In this document: piece by piece, positions 8,366 to 16,142 of the stretch
Numbering within the stretch: position 1 is the stretch's first letter
Layout of the letters: the number at the start of each line of letters is the position of its first letter
Notes under the pieces: model-generated
Told to the model about the DNA's origin: nothing
The model's input: the letters and a program-made list of their open reading frames with translations, nothing else
The model's database searches: none
Translations under genes and position numbers: made by a program
Assembly (NCBI RefSeq): GCF_040645615.1
Contig: NZ_JBEYYO010000018.1
Location: forward strand, 49,069-113,068
Direction: 5' to 3'
DNA: 64,000 nucleotides
From: Glycomyces sp040645615
GTDB taxonomy: Bacteria; Actinomycetota; Actinomycetes; Mycobacteriales; Micromonosporaceae

Positions 8366-10048
8366 GTGTCCGTATCGATCATTGAGTTCATTGTGTTCAG
8401 GCCCGTGCCCCGCCCCACCCTCGCCGGTCAGCTCCTCGTCTTCCAGCTGACGGTGATCCTGCTCGTCCTCGCCGCCGTGGCCGGGCTGTCGCTGGCCCAG
8501 TCCGCGGCCGTGTTCGCCACCGAGCAGGGCCGCCGCGTCACCCAGCTCGCCGAGAACCTCGCCGCTTCCAATCTGGTGCGCGACCGCCTCCCCGCGCCCG
8601 CCCCGGCGCAGACGCTCGCGCCGCAGATCCAGAGCGACCTCGTGCGCTGGCAGGTCTCCTCGGTGACGCTCGCCGACGCCGAGGGACTCGTGGTCGCCTC
8701 CACCAACCCGCTGCTGGTGGGCACCGTGCTCGACCTCGGCGCGGGCGTGCTCCAAGGCCGGGGCTGGAAAGGCGAGATGGAGCTGGGCGGGCGCACCGAA
8801 CTGGTCGCGCAGGCCCCGGTGCTCGGCGCCGACGGCTCAACGCACGGCGTGCAGCTGGGCGTCGCGATCGTGGGCCACGAAGTGCCCTCGCTGTTGGACA
8901 GGCTCGCGGGCGCGAGCCCGAACCTGCTGCTGTACCTCGGGGTCGCGAGCGTCCTCGGCGTGGCCGGGTCGTGGCTGCTCGCCCGCCGCATCAAACGCCA
9001 GACGTTCGGCATGGAGCCCAGGGAGATCGCCGGGCTCGCCGAGCACCGCGAGGCCATGCTCTACGGCATCGCCGAAGGCGTCGTCGCGCTCGACCCGCAG
9101 CACCGCGTCACCCTCGTCAACGACGTGGGCAGGCGCCTGCTCGACCTCCCGGGCGACTCGGTCGGGCGCGCCCTCGCCGACCTCGACCTGACCTCAAGGC
9201 TGCGCGACGTGCTCACCGGGGCGGTCACCGGCACCGACCAGGTCGTGTTGCAGGGCAACCGGGTCTTGGTCGTCAACCGCATGCCCGTGGAGAAGGACGG
9301 ACGCGCGCTCGGCTCGGTCGCGACCCTGCGCGACCGGACCGAACTGGCCCAGCTCGAACGCGACCTCGGCTCGTTCCGGTCCACCGCCGAAGCGCTGCGG
9401 GCCCAGACCCACGAGTTCGACAACCGCCTCCACACCATCTCCGGGCTGATCCAGATCGGCGAGCAGGACGAGGTCGTGCGCTACGTCGACGCCCTCAACC
9501 GGCACCGGCAGTCCCTCGACCTGGCCATCGGCGAACCCATCCGCGACAAGGCCATCGCCGCGCTCCTCATGGCCAAGTCCGCCCAGGCCGCCGAGCGGCG
9601 CGTGCGCCTCGACATCGCAGGCGGCAGCGCCCTCCCGCCGCTCGAACCCGAGGACTCCGCCGACGTCGGCACCGTGCTCGGCAACCTCCTCGACAACGCC
9701 ATCGACGCGGCCGTCGAAGCCGACACCGGCCCGCAGCCCAGGCCCGAACCCCGCGTCGCGGTCGAACTGCGCCACGAGGACGGCGCCGTGCGGATCACCG
9801 TCACCGACTCAGGCCCCGGCGTGCCGCCCGCGGCGGCCGCGGAGATCTTTGCGCACGGCTACACCACCAAGGCCCCCACCTCCCAGAGCAGCACCGGCGG
9901 GCGCGGCATCGGGCTTGCGCTGGCCAAGCTCGTGTGCGAGCATCACGGCGGCACCGTGGCCCTGGAGCCCACCGGGAGCGGCGCCCGCTTCACCGCCGCG
10001 ATCCCGCTGCTCGCCGCCGCGACCCCTACGGCCAAGGAACCCTCATGA
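8366..10048 (+). CDS. CitA/DcuS-type sensor histidine kinase
   Basis: The protein is about 560 aa. One membrane helix lies near residues 22-44 and a second near 190-212, enclosing an extracytoplasmic carboxylate-sensing PAS-like domain of about 140 residues. A cytoplasmic PAS domain follows (MLYGIAEGVVALDPQHRVTL), then the phospho-acceptor region with His in AQTHEFDNRLHTISGL. The HATPase domain shows an N box (NLLDNAIDAA) and G boxes (DSGPGVP, GGRGIGLALAKL). The GTG at 8366 is the longest option; GTG codons at 8393 and 8405 are alternatives, and none has a good ribosome binding site. It overlaps the response regulator by 4 bp and probably senses the TctC substrate. Confidence 0.88.
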   Translation: MSVSIIEFIVFRPVPRPTLAGQLLVFQLTVILLVLAAVAGLSLAQSAAVFATEQGRRVTQLAENLAASNLVRDRLPAPAPAQTLAPQIQSDLVRWQVSSVTLADAEGLVVASTNPLLVGTVLDLGAGVLQGRGWKGEMELGGRTELVAQAPVLGADGSTHGVQLGVAIVGHEVPSLLDRLAGASPNLLLYLGVASVLGVAGSWLLARRIKRQTFGMEPREIAGLAEHREAMLYGIAEGVVALDPQHRVTLVNDVGRRLLDLPGDSVGRALADLDLTSRLRDVLTGAVTGTDQVVLQGNRVLVVNRMPVEKDGRALGSVATLRDRTELAQLERDLGSFRSTAEALRAQTHEFDNRLHTISGLIQIGEQDEVVRYVDALNRHRQSLDLAIGEPIRDKAIAALLMAKSAQAAERRVRLDIAGGSALPPLEPEDSADVGTVLGNLLDNAIDAAVEADTGPQPRPEPRVAVELRHEDGAVRITVTDSGPGVPPAAAAEIFAHGYTTKAPTSQSSTGGRGIGLALAKLVCEHHGGTVALEPTGSGARFTAAIPLLAAATPTAKEPS

Positions 10049-10719
10049 TCGAAGTGCTGGTCGTCGACGACGACTTCCGGCTGGTCAACATCCACAGCGG
10101 CTTCGTCGCGCGCACCCCCGGATTCCGGGTCGCCGCCGGCGCCCGCAGCGGCGAGGAGACCCTCGCCGCGCTCGCCGAACATCGGCCCGACCTGGTCCTG
10201 CTCGATCTGTACCTGCCCGACGTGTTCGGCCTGGACCTGGTGCGGCGCATGAGGGCCGAAGGCTTCGAATCCGACGTCTTCGTGATCTCGGCGGCCCGCG
10301 AGGCCGAAGCCGTGCGCGCCGCCGTGCGTCTGGGCGTGGTCTCGTACCTGCTGAAACCGTTCAGCTTCGACGACTTCACCGAACGATTGGAGCAATACGC
10401 CGAACGCCGGGCCGGACTGGCCGCCGCCGCGGTGCGCGACCAGGCCGACGTCGACCGCGCCTTCGAACGAGCCACCGCACCGAATCCACTGCCGCCCAAG
10501 GGGTTCAGCGCCGAGACCACGAAACTGGTCGAGTCGGCGCTGCGGGTGGCCGAGGGGTCGCTCTCGGCCAGCGAATGCGCCGAGCGCGTGGGGATCTCGC
10601 GGGTGAGCGCCCGGCGCTACCTCGAACGACTCGCCGAAGGCGGCAGCGCCGAGGTCAGCCTGAAGTACGCCGGTCGCGGCCGCCCCGAGCGCCGCTACGC
10701 GTGGGCCCGCCGGGCCTGA
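10045..10719 (+). CDS. CitB/DcuR-type response regulator
   Basis: A 224-aa two-domain regulator. The receiver domain has the acidic pocket (VDDD), the phospho-acceptor Asp in LVLLDLYLPD and the Lys in SYLLKPFSF. After a linker, the C-terminal DNA-binding domain is a winged helix of the CitB type (SASECAERVGISRVSARRYL, then LKYAGRGRPERRYAW). The ATG overlaps the stop of the kinase gene (ATGA). The cognate target is probably the divergent tctCBA promoter. Confidence 0.9.
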   Translation: MIEVLVVDDDFRLVNIHSGFVARTPGFRVAAGARSGEETLAALAEHRPDLVLLDLYLPDVFGLDLVRRMRAEGFESDVFVISAAREAEAVRAAVRLGVVSYLLKPFSFDDFTERLEQYAERRAGLAAAAVRDQADVDRAFERATAPNPLPPKGFSAETTKLVESALRVAEGSLSASECAERVGISRVSARRYLERLAEGGSAEVSLKYAGRGRPERRYAWARRA

Positions 10720-10787
10720 ACCCGGAGCCGGTGTCGCAGCCGCATGCGATCATCGGAGCCCGTCCCGGCGAACCGAAGGAGCCCACC

Positions 10788-11411
10788 GTGGAGAAGTACG
10801 ACGTCAAAAAGGCGCACAAGGCGCTCTATGCGCCCTCGGCGAAGGACTTCACCCGCGTCGACGTGCCCGAGCTGGGCTTCATCGCCGTCGACGGGGAGGG
10901 CGACCCGAACACCGCCGAGGCCTACCGGCAGGCCGTCGAGGCGCTCTACTCGGTGGCCTACACGCTCAAGTTCCACTCCAAGCTCTCGCTGCGCAAGGAC
11001 TTCGTGGTGGCCCCGATGGAAGGGCTGTGGCGGGCCGAGGACCCGAGCGCGTTCCTCAAGCGGGAGAAGGACTCTTGGAAGTGGACGATGCTCATCGGGC
11101 AGCCGGAGTGGATCACCGCCGACATGGTCGCCAACGCGGTCGAGACCGCCGGGGCCAAGCACCCGAACCCCGCGCTCGAACTACTGCGCCCGCACACGTT
11201 CACCGAAGGGCCCAGCGTGCAGATCCTGCACGTGGGCTCCTACGACGACGAGACGCCCGTCCTCGAACGGCTCCACAACGAGTACATGCCCGCGAACGGC
11301 CTCGCCTTCAACGGCGACCACCACGAGATCTACCTCAGCGACGCCCGCCGCACCGCCCCGGCGAAGCTCAAGACCGTGCTGCGCCAACCGGTCCGGCCGA
11401 TCAGTGAATGA
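10788..11411 (+). CDS. GyrI-like small-molecule-binding protein
   Basis: A 207-aa soluble protein with the GyrI-like fold typical of COG4832 proteins. The features are MEKYDVKKAHKALYAP at the N-terminus, LGFIAVDGEGDPN, KWTMLIGQPEW, and a C-terminal DDHHEIYLS-like strand (NGDHHEIYLSDARR). Such domains bind amphipathic or aromatic small molecules and occur alone or fused to regulators. The GTG start at 10788 has AAGGAG 6 nt upstream. It follows the response regulator by 68 bp and may be co-transcribed, but no functional link is evident. Confidence 0.8.
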   Translation: MEKYDVKKAHKALYAPSAKDFTRVDVPELGFIAVDGEGDPNTAEAYRQAVEALYSVAYTLKFHSKLSLRKDFVVAPMEGLWRAEDPSAFLKREKDSWKWTMLIGQPEWITADMVANAVETAGAKHPNPALELLRPHTFTEGPSVQILHVGSYDDETPVLERLHNEYMPANGLAFNGDHHEIYLSDARRTAPAKLKTVLRQPVRPISE

Positions 11412-11591
11412 CCGACCCGCAATTGTGCGCTTGATCACTATGGACTTTCTTTACGGATGACAGCAATTATCCGAGCAGGTCCGCAGGTCGGGGACATGGT
11501 CTATTACGTTGGTAGGATACTTTTGACGACTGTCAGTCACGACGCGAAACCTATTGAATCGGGGCGTACCAAAGGAAACCCTCAAGATGGG
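11412..11591. promoter_or_regulatory. AT-enriched intergenic region before the secreted peptide gene
   Basis: This 180-bp segment is markedly richer in A/T than its surroundings and presumably carries the promoter of the 49-aa secreted peptide gene. A TAGGAT element at 11513-11518 is a plausible -10 box, but I see no convincing matching -35. Confidence 0.3.
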
Positions 11592-11741
11592 ATGACCACT
11601 GTGCGACGCATGATCGTTTCGCTGACCCTCTCCTTCGCCGTACTCCTCATCGGCGGCCACGCGGCCGCGTCCGCGGGCGGCATCGACGCCGACCTCGCGG
11701 GCAACGGCTGGGGCAACGGCAGCCCCGCCATCGGCGACTGA
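11592..11741 (+). CDS. 49-aa secreted peptide
   Basis: The start MTTVRRMIVSLTL gives a signal peptide with hydrophobic core LTLSFAVLLIGGHAA and cleavage near AAASA, leaving a mature peptide of only about 20 residues. The mature part contains a Gly/Asn-rich motif (AGNGWGNGSPAIGD). Very short exported peptides of this layout are common in actinobacteria, but I do not know a function. The next in-frame Met (11610) is an alternative start. A strong hairpin follows immediately, so it is a monocistronic unit. Confidence 0.6.
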   Translation: MTTVRRMIVSLTLSFAVLLIGGHAAASAGGIDADLAGNGWGNGSPAIGD

Positions 11742-11765
11742 TCGGCCGCTTCCCGGCCCCGACGA

Positions 11766-11792
11766 CGGCACCGCGCACTGAGCGCGGTGCCG
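11766..11792. terminator. Bidirectional terminator
   Basis: An 11-bp perfect stem CGGCACCGCGC / GCGCGGTGCCG with loop ACTGA lies between the convergent secreted-peptide gene and the LuxR-type regulator. Confidence 0.8.
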
Positions 11793-11802
11793 TTCTCGCC
11801 GT

Positions 11803-12789
11803 TCAGATCAGGTCCGCTTCCTTGATGAGCCCCCGCGCGGTGGCCAGAGCGCCGAGCTGGAAGCGGCTGCGGGCCCCGAGGCGCTTGGTCAGGTCCTCGG
11901 AGAGGCGGCGGATCGTGCGGTGGGAGACCTTCATCTGGCGGGCCGCCGAGGCGTCGGTGTGGCCTTGGGCCCAGAGCTTGAGGACGTGCTGCTCCTGGGC
12001 CGTGAGCGGCTCGGAGCGGTAGGGGCGGCGGCGCGTCAGCGGCTGCGCGTCGGCCCAGATGTTGATGAACAGGGCCACCATGGCCTGGATGATGACGCGG
12101 TTGCCGAGGATCAGCGCGCCTATCTCGCAGTCGAGGTCGTCCATGGGGATGATCGCGCGCTCGCGGTCGAACACGATCATGCGCAGCGGCAGCGAAGGGG
12201 CCGTGCGCACTTCGCCGCCCGCGTCGATCTCCCAGTTGAGGGCCTCCATGGTGAACGGGTCGTTGCGCACCGCGTCGAGGTAGACCGACTTCATCCGCAC
12301 GCCGCGCTTGAGCACGTCCTCGTCGACCGCCTGCGCCTCTTCGAAGGTCTCCTCGGAGAGCTTGCCGACCGGGGCGAGGATCAGCTGCTCCTCGACGCAG
12401 GAGGCGGCGAGCTCGGCGATGCGGGTGCGGATCGCCTTCAGGCCGATGACCTGCTCGACGCCGCTCTCGCCGGGGGCCTTGGCCCCGTACTTGGAGAGCA
12501 TGCGGGTCATGGCCATGCGGCCCTCTTCGAGCTGGTGCTGCATCGTGGCGACCTCGGCCTGCTGGCGGGCCAAGAGCGAGGCGAGGCCGACCTCGGGGTC
12601 GACCAAGGAGAGGCGGTCGCCCTCGCGGGAGACGAGCGCGGCCCCGGTGAGGTTCGCGACGGCGGCCTCGAACGCGGGCGCCTCCTGCGGGAGCAGTTCG
12701 GCCAGCTTGGACGCCTCGATCGCGGGGTTCTCGAGAAGTGCCAGGTAGACGGTTTCGGTGTCCGCGTCGAATCCGAAGATGCTCAGCAT
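11803..12789 (-). CDS. TrmB-like/LuxR-type transcriptional regulator
   Basis: A 328-aa regulator. The N-terminus (LSIFGFDADTETVYLALLENPAIEASKLAEL) is a TrmB-like winged helix; the middle (about 100-240) is an effector-like domain with several Asp/Glu; the C-terminus is a LuxR-type HTH (EPLTAQEQHVLKLWAQGHTD and VSHRTIRRLSEDLTKRLGA). This architecture is frequent in Streptomyces and related genera next to specialised-metabolite clusters. ATG at 12789 has AAGGA with a 5-nt spacer. It is divergent from the carrier-protein operon across a 350-bp regulatory region. It is the most likely pathway-specific regulator, but this is inference. Confidence 0.82.
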   Translation of the reverse strand: MLSIFGFDADTETVYLALLENPAIEASKLAELLPQEAPAFEAAVANLTGAALVSREGDRLSLVDPEVGLASLLARQQAEVATMQHQLEEGRMAMTRMLSKYGAKAPGESGVEQVIGLKAIRTRIAELAASCVEEQLILAPVGKLSEETFEEAQAVDEDVLKRGVRMKSVYLDAVRNDPFTMEALNWEIDAGGEVRTAPSLPLRMIVFDRERAIIPMDDLDCEIGALILGNRVIIQAMVALFINIWADAQPLTRRRPYRSEPLTAQEQHVLKLWAQGHTDASAARQMKVSHRTIRRLSEDLTKRLGARSRFQLGALATARGLIKEADLI

Positions 12790-13139
12790 GATCGTCCTTC
12801 CGAGGGGTGCGCTCGCACGGGTCCCGGGGGTGATCGACGGCCGACTCGCGGTGCGGGGACGTCGGTGTCTGCCGCACGATGCGTGTCCGACTCGTCGCAT
12901 TCCGGTTCCCCGCACGAAGAATAACACGGTGGATCCCCTTTTGAGAGCGCTTCCATTTCGGACATGACGCGAGTTCGCGTACTCGTCATACGCCGTCCGC
13001 CCGCACGTCGATCACGCCCATTCGCATTGCGGTGTCAGAAATGCTCGGCGGCGCAAATGACCACTGACAGGGTGAGGCCCGGGCGGCCAGGCTTGGCGCG
13101 GAACATCCACCCACTCAGGAAGGAAACGGTGGCCGCCAC
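12790..13139. promoter_or_regulatory. Divergent regulatory region of the carrier-protein cluster
   Basis: The 350-bp region between the regulator and lysW has no convincing gene. It contains an imperfect dyad at 12964-12989 (ATGACG and CGTCAT at the ends, GAGT and ACTC inside, with a two-base bulge) that could be an operator. It also carries an AGGAAGG ribosome binding site at 13117-13123 that is better placed for a four-codon mini-ORF (GTG at 13129, ending TGA over the lysW ATG) than for lysW itself. Confidence 0.45.
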
Positions 13140-13328
13140 ATGAGCACCCAGACCACCTCCGCCGACTGCCTCGTCTGCGACGCGCCCTTCACCATCGACG
13201 CCGAATGGGAGAAGGGCGAGATCGTCGAATGCGGCTCCTGCGGGCAGGAGCACGAGGTCGCCGAGCAGACCGCCGCCCTGACCCGGCTCGAACTCGCCCC
13301 CGAGGTCGAAGAGGACTGGGGCGAGTGA
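13140..13328 (+). CDS. lysW: LysW-type amino-group carrier protein (AmCP)
   Basis: A 62-aa acidic carrier. Two CxxC pairs (DCLVCDAP and ECGSCGQE) form the zinc site. The protein ends in EEDWGE, the family signature whose terminal Glu side chain forms the covalent isopeptide bond to the alpha-amino group of the cargo amino acid. It keeps intermediates protected while kinase, reductase and aminotransferase act on them. Its stop overlaps the GTG of the ligase gene (GTGA). In Thermus LysW serves lysine synthesis; in Streptomyces a paralogue serves secondary metabolism. The neighbours here support the second role. Confidence 0.95.
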   Translation: MSTQTTSADCLVCDAPFTIDAEWEKGEIVECGSCGQEHEVAEQTAALTRLELAPEVEEDWGE

Positions 13329-14197
13329 ACGAACTCGAGGCCGACGTCCTCTTGTCGGTCACCGTGCTGCGCCCCGAGGAGAAGCTCCTCGGGGCGGCCC
13401 TGCGGGCCCGGGGCGTGGACGTCGCCACCGTGCTGCCGCCCGACCTGGGCGCGATCGTGCGCGGCGGGGCCGCGGCCCGGCTCGGGCTCATCCGCAACGT
13501 CTCGCACCAGCAGGCGCTCTCGACCGCGCGGCTGCTGGAGCACGTGGGCGTGCAGACCTTGAACCGGACCTCGGCGATCGAGGTCTGCGGCGACAAGGGA
13601 CTCCAGGCGCTCGTGTTCTCCCGCAACGGGGTCCCTCACCCCGAATCGCATCTCGCGTTCAGCTTCGCGCAGGTGCGCGAGGCCGTGGCCGCGTTCGGGT
13701 GGCCCTCGGTGGTCAAGCCCGTCAGCGGCTCGTGGGGCCGCGGCGTGACCCGCATGGTGAACGAGGAGTGCGTGGACGCCTGGATCGGGGGCCGCGAGTC
13801 GGCCGACGCGGCCGGGAAGCTGTTCCCGGTCCTGGTGCAGGAGTACGTCGACAAGCCCGGGCACGACCTGCGGGTCGTGGTCGTGGGCGCCGAGCCGGTC
13901 GTGGCGATCCGGCGGGTCTCCGACCACTGGCGCACCAACACCACGCTCGGGGCCGACGTGGAGCGCGTCGAGGTCACCGCCGAGATGGCGAAGCTGTGCA
14001 GAGGCGTGACCGACCTCCTCGGGGAGGGCTTCTACGGCGTCGACCTGGTCGAGGACCGCGCCGCGGGCGCGCTCAAGGTCCTGGAGGTCAACGCCAACCC
14101 CGAATTCGCGAAGTCCTCGGCGGTCCACGGCGTCGACATCGCCGCCGCCGTGGCCGACCACGTCACCGCCGCGCTCGCGCTGTCGAGCGCGCACTGA
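13325..14197 (+). CDS. lysX: LysX-type ATP-grasp ligase loading the carrier protein
   Basis: A 290-aa RimK/LysX-family ATP-grasp enzyme, predicted to join the alpha-amino group of an amino acid (probably glutamate) to the C-terminal Glu of the LysW carrier using ATP. Visible signatures are TLNRTSAIEVCGDKGLQA (recognition region), WPSVVKPVSGSWGRGVTRM (nucleotide-binding loop), QEYVDKPGHDLRVVVVG and GVDLVE...LEVNANPEFAKS (metal-binding Glu and Asn). The GTG start overlaps lysW by 4 bp, showing translational coupling of carrier and loading enzyme. Confidence 0.93.
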   Translation: MNELEADVLLSVTVLRPEEKLLGAALRARGVDVATVLPPDLGAIVRGGAAARLGLIRNVSHQQALSTARLLEHVGVQTLNRTSAIEVCGDKGLQALVFSRNGVPHPESHLAFSFAQVREAVAAFGWPSVVKPVSGSWGRGVTRMVNEECVDAWIGGRESADAAGKLFPVLVQEYVDKPGHDLRVVVVGAEPVVAIRRVSDHWRTNTTLGADVERVEVTAEMAKLCRGVTDLLGEGFYGVDLVEDRAAGALKVLEVNANPEFAKSSAVHGVDIAAAVADHVTAALALSSAH

Positions 14198-14208
14198 GAG
14201 GAGACCGC

Positions 14209-14829
14209 ATGGAGCTGTTCGACACCGCAGTGGTGCTCACCAGGGTCATGACCTCGGGCACCGTGATGAGCATCGAGAAGGGCGACCGGGAGCTGCCGGG
14301 GCTGGAGCGCCTGCTCGCCAAGGCCACCGCTCGGACGCACGTGTCCCTGGTGAACTCCTCCTCCGCGGCCGTCCACGCCGCCGTGGCCGGTCAGGGCCTC
14401 GGGTACGGCGACCGCGTGGACGCCTCGGGGTACGACGAGCCGACCGCGGCGTTCCTCGCGTGGCTCGGGATCGAGTCCGATGCCGAGACGGCGGTACCGT
14501 TCGCGCGCTTGCGGATCGACGCGGCGAACGCCGGGCGGCTGCGCGAACTCGCGGCCGAGATCGACGCGAAGGTGCTCGTGGTCGACCTGTGCGACTTGGG
14601 CTTCGGGCCCGCCGCGGCCGTGCTCACCGACGACGAGACCGTGTGGGCCAGGGCCGAACGGCTGAAGATCTTCGGCGCGTTCGACCTGCGGACCATGTGG
14701 ACCCAGGAGGAGTCCAATCCGGACCTCGTACCGGGCGTGCAGTGCAACTACCGGCTCAGCCCGCTGGTCGCGGCCTGTGTCCGGGTCGCCTTGAACCAGG
14801 CCGCCAAGGCCGAAGGAGCAGTCCGATGA
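14209..14829 (+). CDS. Shrunken DegT/DnrJ-like protein lacking the PLP lysine
   Basis: This 206-aa protein keeps the start of a DegT/DnrJ/EryC1 aminotransferase (MTSGTVMSIEKGDRELPGLE, HVSLVNSSSAAVHAAVAGQG, LGYGDRVD). It also keeps a VVDLCD strand equivalent to the PLP-contacting Asp strand, TDDETVWARAERLKIFGAFD, and the NYRLSPLVAACVRVALNQ helix. The segment that normally carries the Schiff-base Lys between the Asp strand and the TDDE region is deleted. The typical family length is 370-440 aa. It should be catalytically dead. It overlaps the full-length DegT gene by 4 bp (ATGA), so the two are made together. A heterodimeric aminotransferase with a regulatory or carrier-docking pseudo-subunit is my inference. 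Confidence 0.75.
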   Translation: MELFDTAVVLTRVMTSGTVMSIEKGDRELPGLERLLAKATARTHVSLVNSSSAAVHAAVAGQGLGYGDRVDASGYDEPTAAFLAWLGIESDAETAVPFARLRIDAANAGRLRELAAEIDAKVLVVDLCDLGFGPAAAVLTDDETVWARAERLKIFGAFDLRTMWTQEESNPDLVPGVQCNYRLSPLVAACVRVALNQAAKAEGAVR

Positions 14830-16142
14830 TCACCGACTTCCCCACGGCCCCAATCGATCTGCCGCGCCCGGCCGACCGTGAGGCCGAACTCGCGGCGCTC
14901 GGCGGACCGGCCATGATCGGCAAGGAGACGCGCCGCACGCCGTTCCCGGTCATCACCAAGGAGGACGTGCTGCACATGCTGCTCGCGCAGCGCCAAGACC
15001 CGTCCAAAGTGGTTGACGGGTTCGCCGAGGCCTACTGCGAGTACGTGGGCGCGGCCTTCGCGCTGCCGACCGCGTCGGGCACGGCCGGGCTCCACATGGC
15101 GCTGGTCGGGGCCGGGGTCGAACCCGGCGACGAGGTGATCGTCCCGGCGTTCACGTTCATCGCCACCGCGCAGGCAGTGGTTGCGGCGCATGCGATCCCG
15201 GTGTTCGTCGACATCGACCCGGTCACGTACTGCATGGACCCGGCCGCCGCGGCGGCGGCCGTGACCGAGCGGACCAGGGCCGTGATGCCCGTGCACGTCC
15301 ACGGGCTCCCGGCCGACATGCCCGCGCTGCGCGGGCTCTGCGAAGAGCGCGGGCTCGCGCTCGTCGAGGACGCCTCGCACGCGCACTCGGCGAAGATCGA
15401 AGGCCGCGTCGCCGGTTCGATCGGGGACGCGGCGGGGCAGAGCCTCATGGCCGACAAGAACTTCCCGCTCGGCGGCGAGGGCGGGATCGCGTTCTACGCC
15501 ACCGAGGACGCCTACACGCGGGCGGTCGAGTATTTGGGCCGCAACGGCATCGACTACCGGATGGCCCCGATCGCGGCGGCCTTCGGGGCGAGCCAGCTGG
15601 AGCGGCTGCCGTACTACGACAAGGTGCGGGCCCGCAACGCCGAAGTCCTCGCCGAGGCGCTGCGCGAGACCGGGCTGTTCACCCCGCCGCACGTCCCCGA
15701 CGGGCACGTGCACGCGTACAACATGTACCGGATCGGGTTGCGGCCCGAGGCGGTCGGCCTGGAGGACCTGCCGGTCCACGCCGTGAAGCAGGCCGTGCAC
15801 GAACTGCTGGTGGCCGAAGGGGTCCCGGCCCGCGAATGGCAGAACACCCCGATCCCGTGCCACCTGCCGTTCCAGCGGCGCGACGGCTTCGGCGGCGGCT
15901 ACCCGTTCACGCTCAACCCCGGCGCGGTGCGCGACCACGTGCCCGAGGACTTCCCGAACACCGTCGCGATGCTGGAGCGCACGCTCGTGCTGTGCCGGGA
16001 GCTGCGCTCCCCGGTCGAATACGAACGGGCCCTTCGCTACGGCGAGGCCTTCGCGAAGGTCGCCAGGCGGCCCGACGCGATCCGCAAACTGGCCTCGGGC
16101 GACATCCCGCGCCCGCACCGCAGGGCGGCCCGCCTTGGCTGA
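14826..16142 (+). CDS. DegT/DnrJ/EryC1-family PLP aminotransferase
   Basis: This 438-aa enzyme would transfer an amino group to a keto intermediate using PLP. Key residues are visible: the N-terminal loop ASGTAGLHMAL, the Asp of LALVEDASHAH that contacts the pyridine nitrogen, the Schiff-base Lys in SLMADKNFPLGGEGGIAF, and the GIDYRMAPIAAAFGASQLE helix. It is longer than sugar aminotransferases of the family, with a C-terminal extension after residue 390 (VEYERALRYGEAFAKV). In the AmCP pathway it would aminate the carrier-bound keto intermediate produced by the transketolase pair. Sugar-type DegT enzymes suit a polyhydroxy keto substrate. It overlaps neighbours on both sides. Confidence 0.92.
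   Translation: MITDFPTAPIDLPRPADREAELAALGGPAMIGKETRRTPFPVITKEDVLHMLLAQRQDPSKVVDGFAEAYCEYVGAAFALPTASGTAGLHMALVGAGVEPGDEVIVPAFTFIATAQAVVAAHAIPVFVDIDPVTYCMDPAAAAAAVTERTRAVMPVHVHGLPADMPALRGLCEERGLALVEDASHAHSAKIEGRVAGSIGDAAGQSLMADKNFPLGGEGGIAFYATEDAYTRAVEYLGRNGIDYRMAPIAAAFGASQLERLPYYDKVRARNAEVLAEALRETGLFTPPHVPDGHVHAYNMYRIGLRPEAVGLEDLPVHAVKQAVHELLVAEGVPAREWQNTPIPCHLPFQRRDGFGGGYPFTLNPGAVRDHVPEDFPNTVAMLERTLVLCRELRSPVEYERALRYGEAFAKVARRPDAIRKLASGDIPRPHRRAARLG

Noticed and set aside
11582..12877. Long open frame antisense or frameshifted to the LuxR-type regulator gene
   Set aside because: The translation is Arg/Pro/Gly-rich shadow sequence. The regulator frame has clear TrmB and LuxR domains and a good ribosome binding site.
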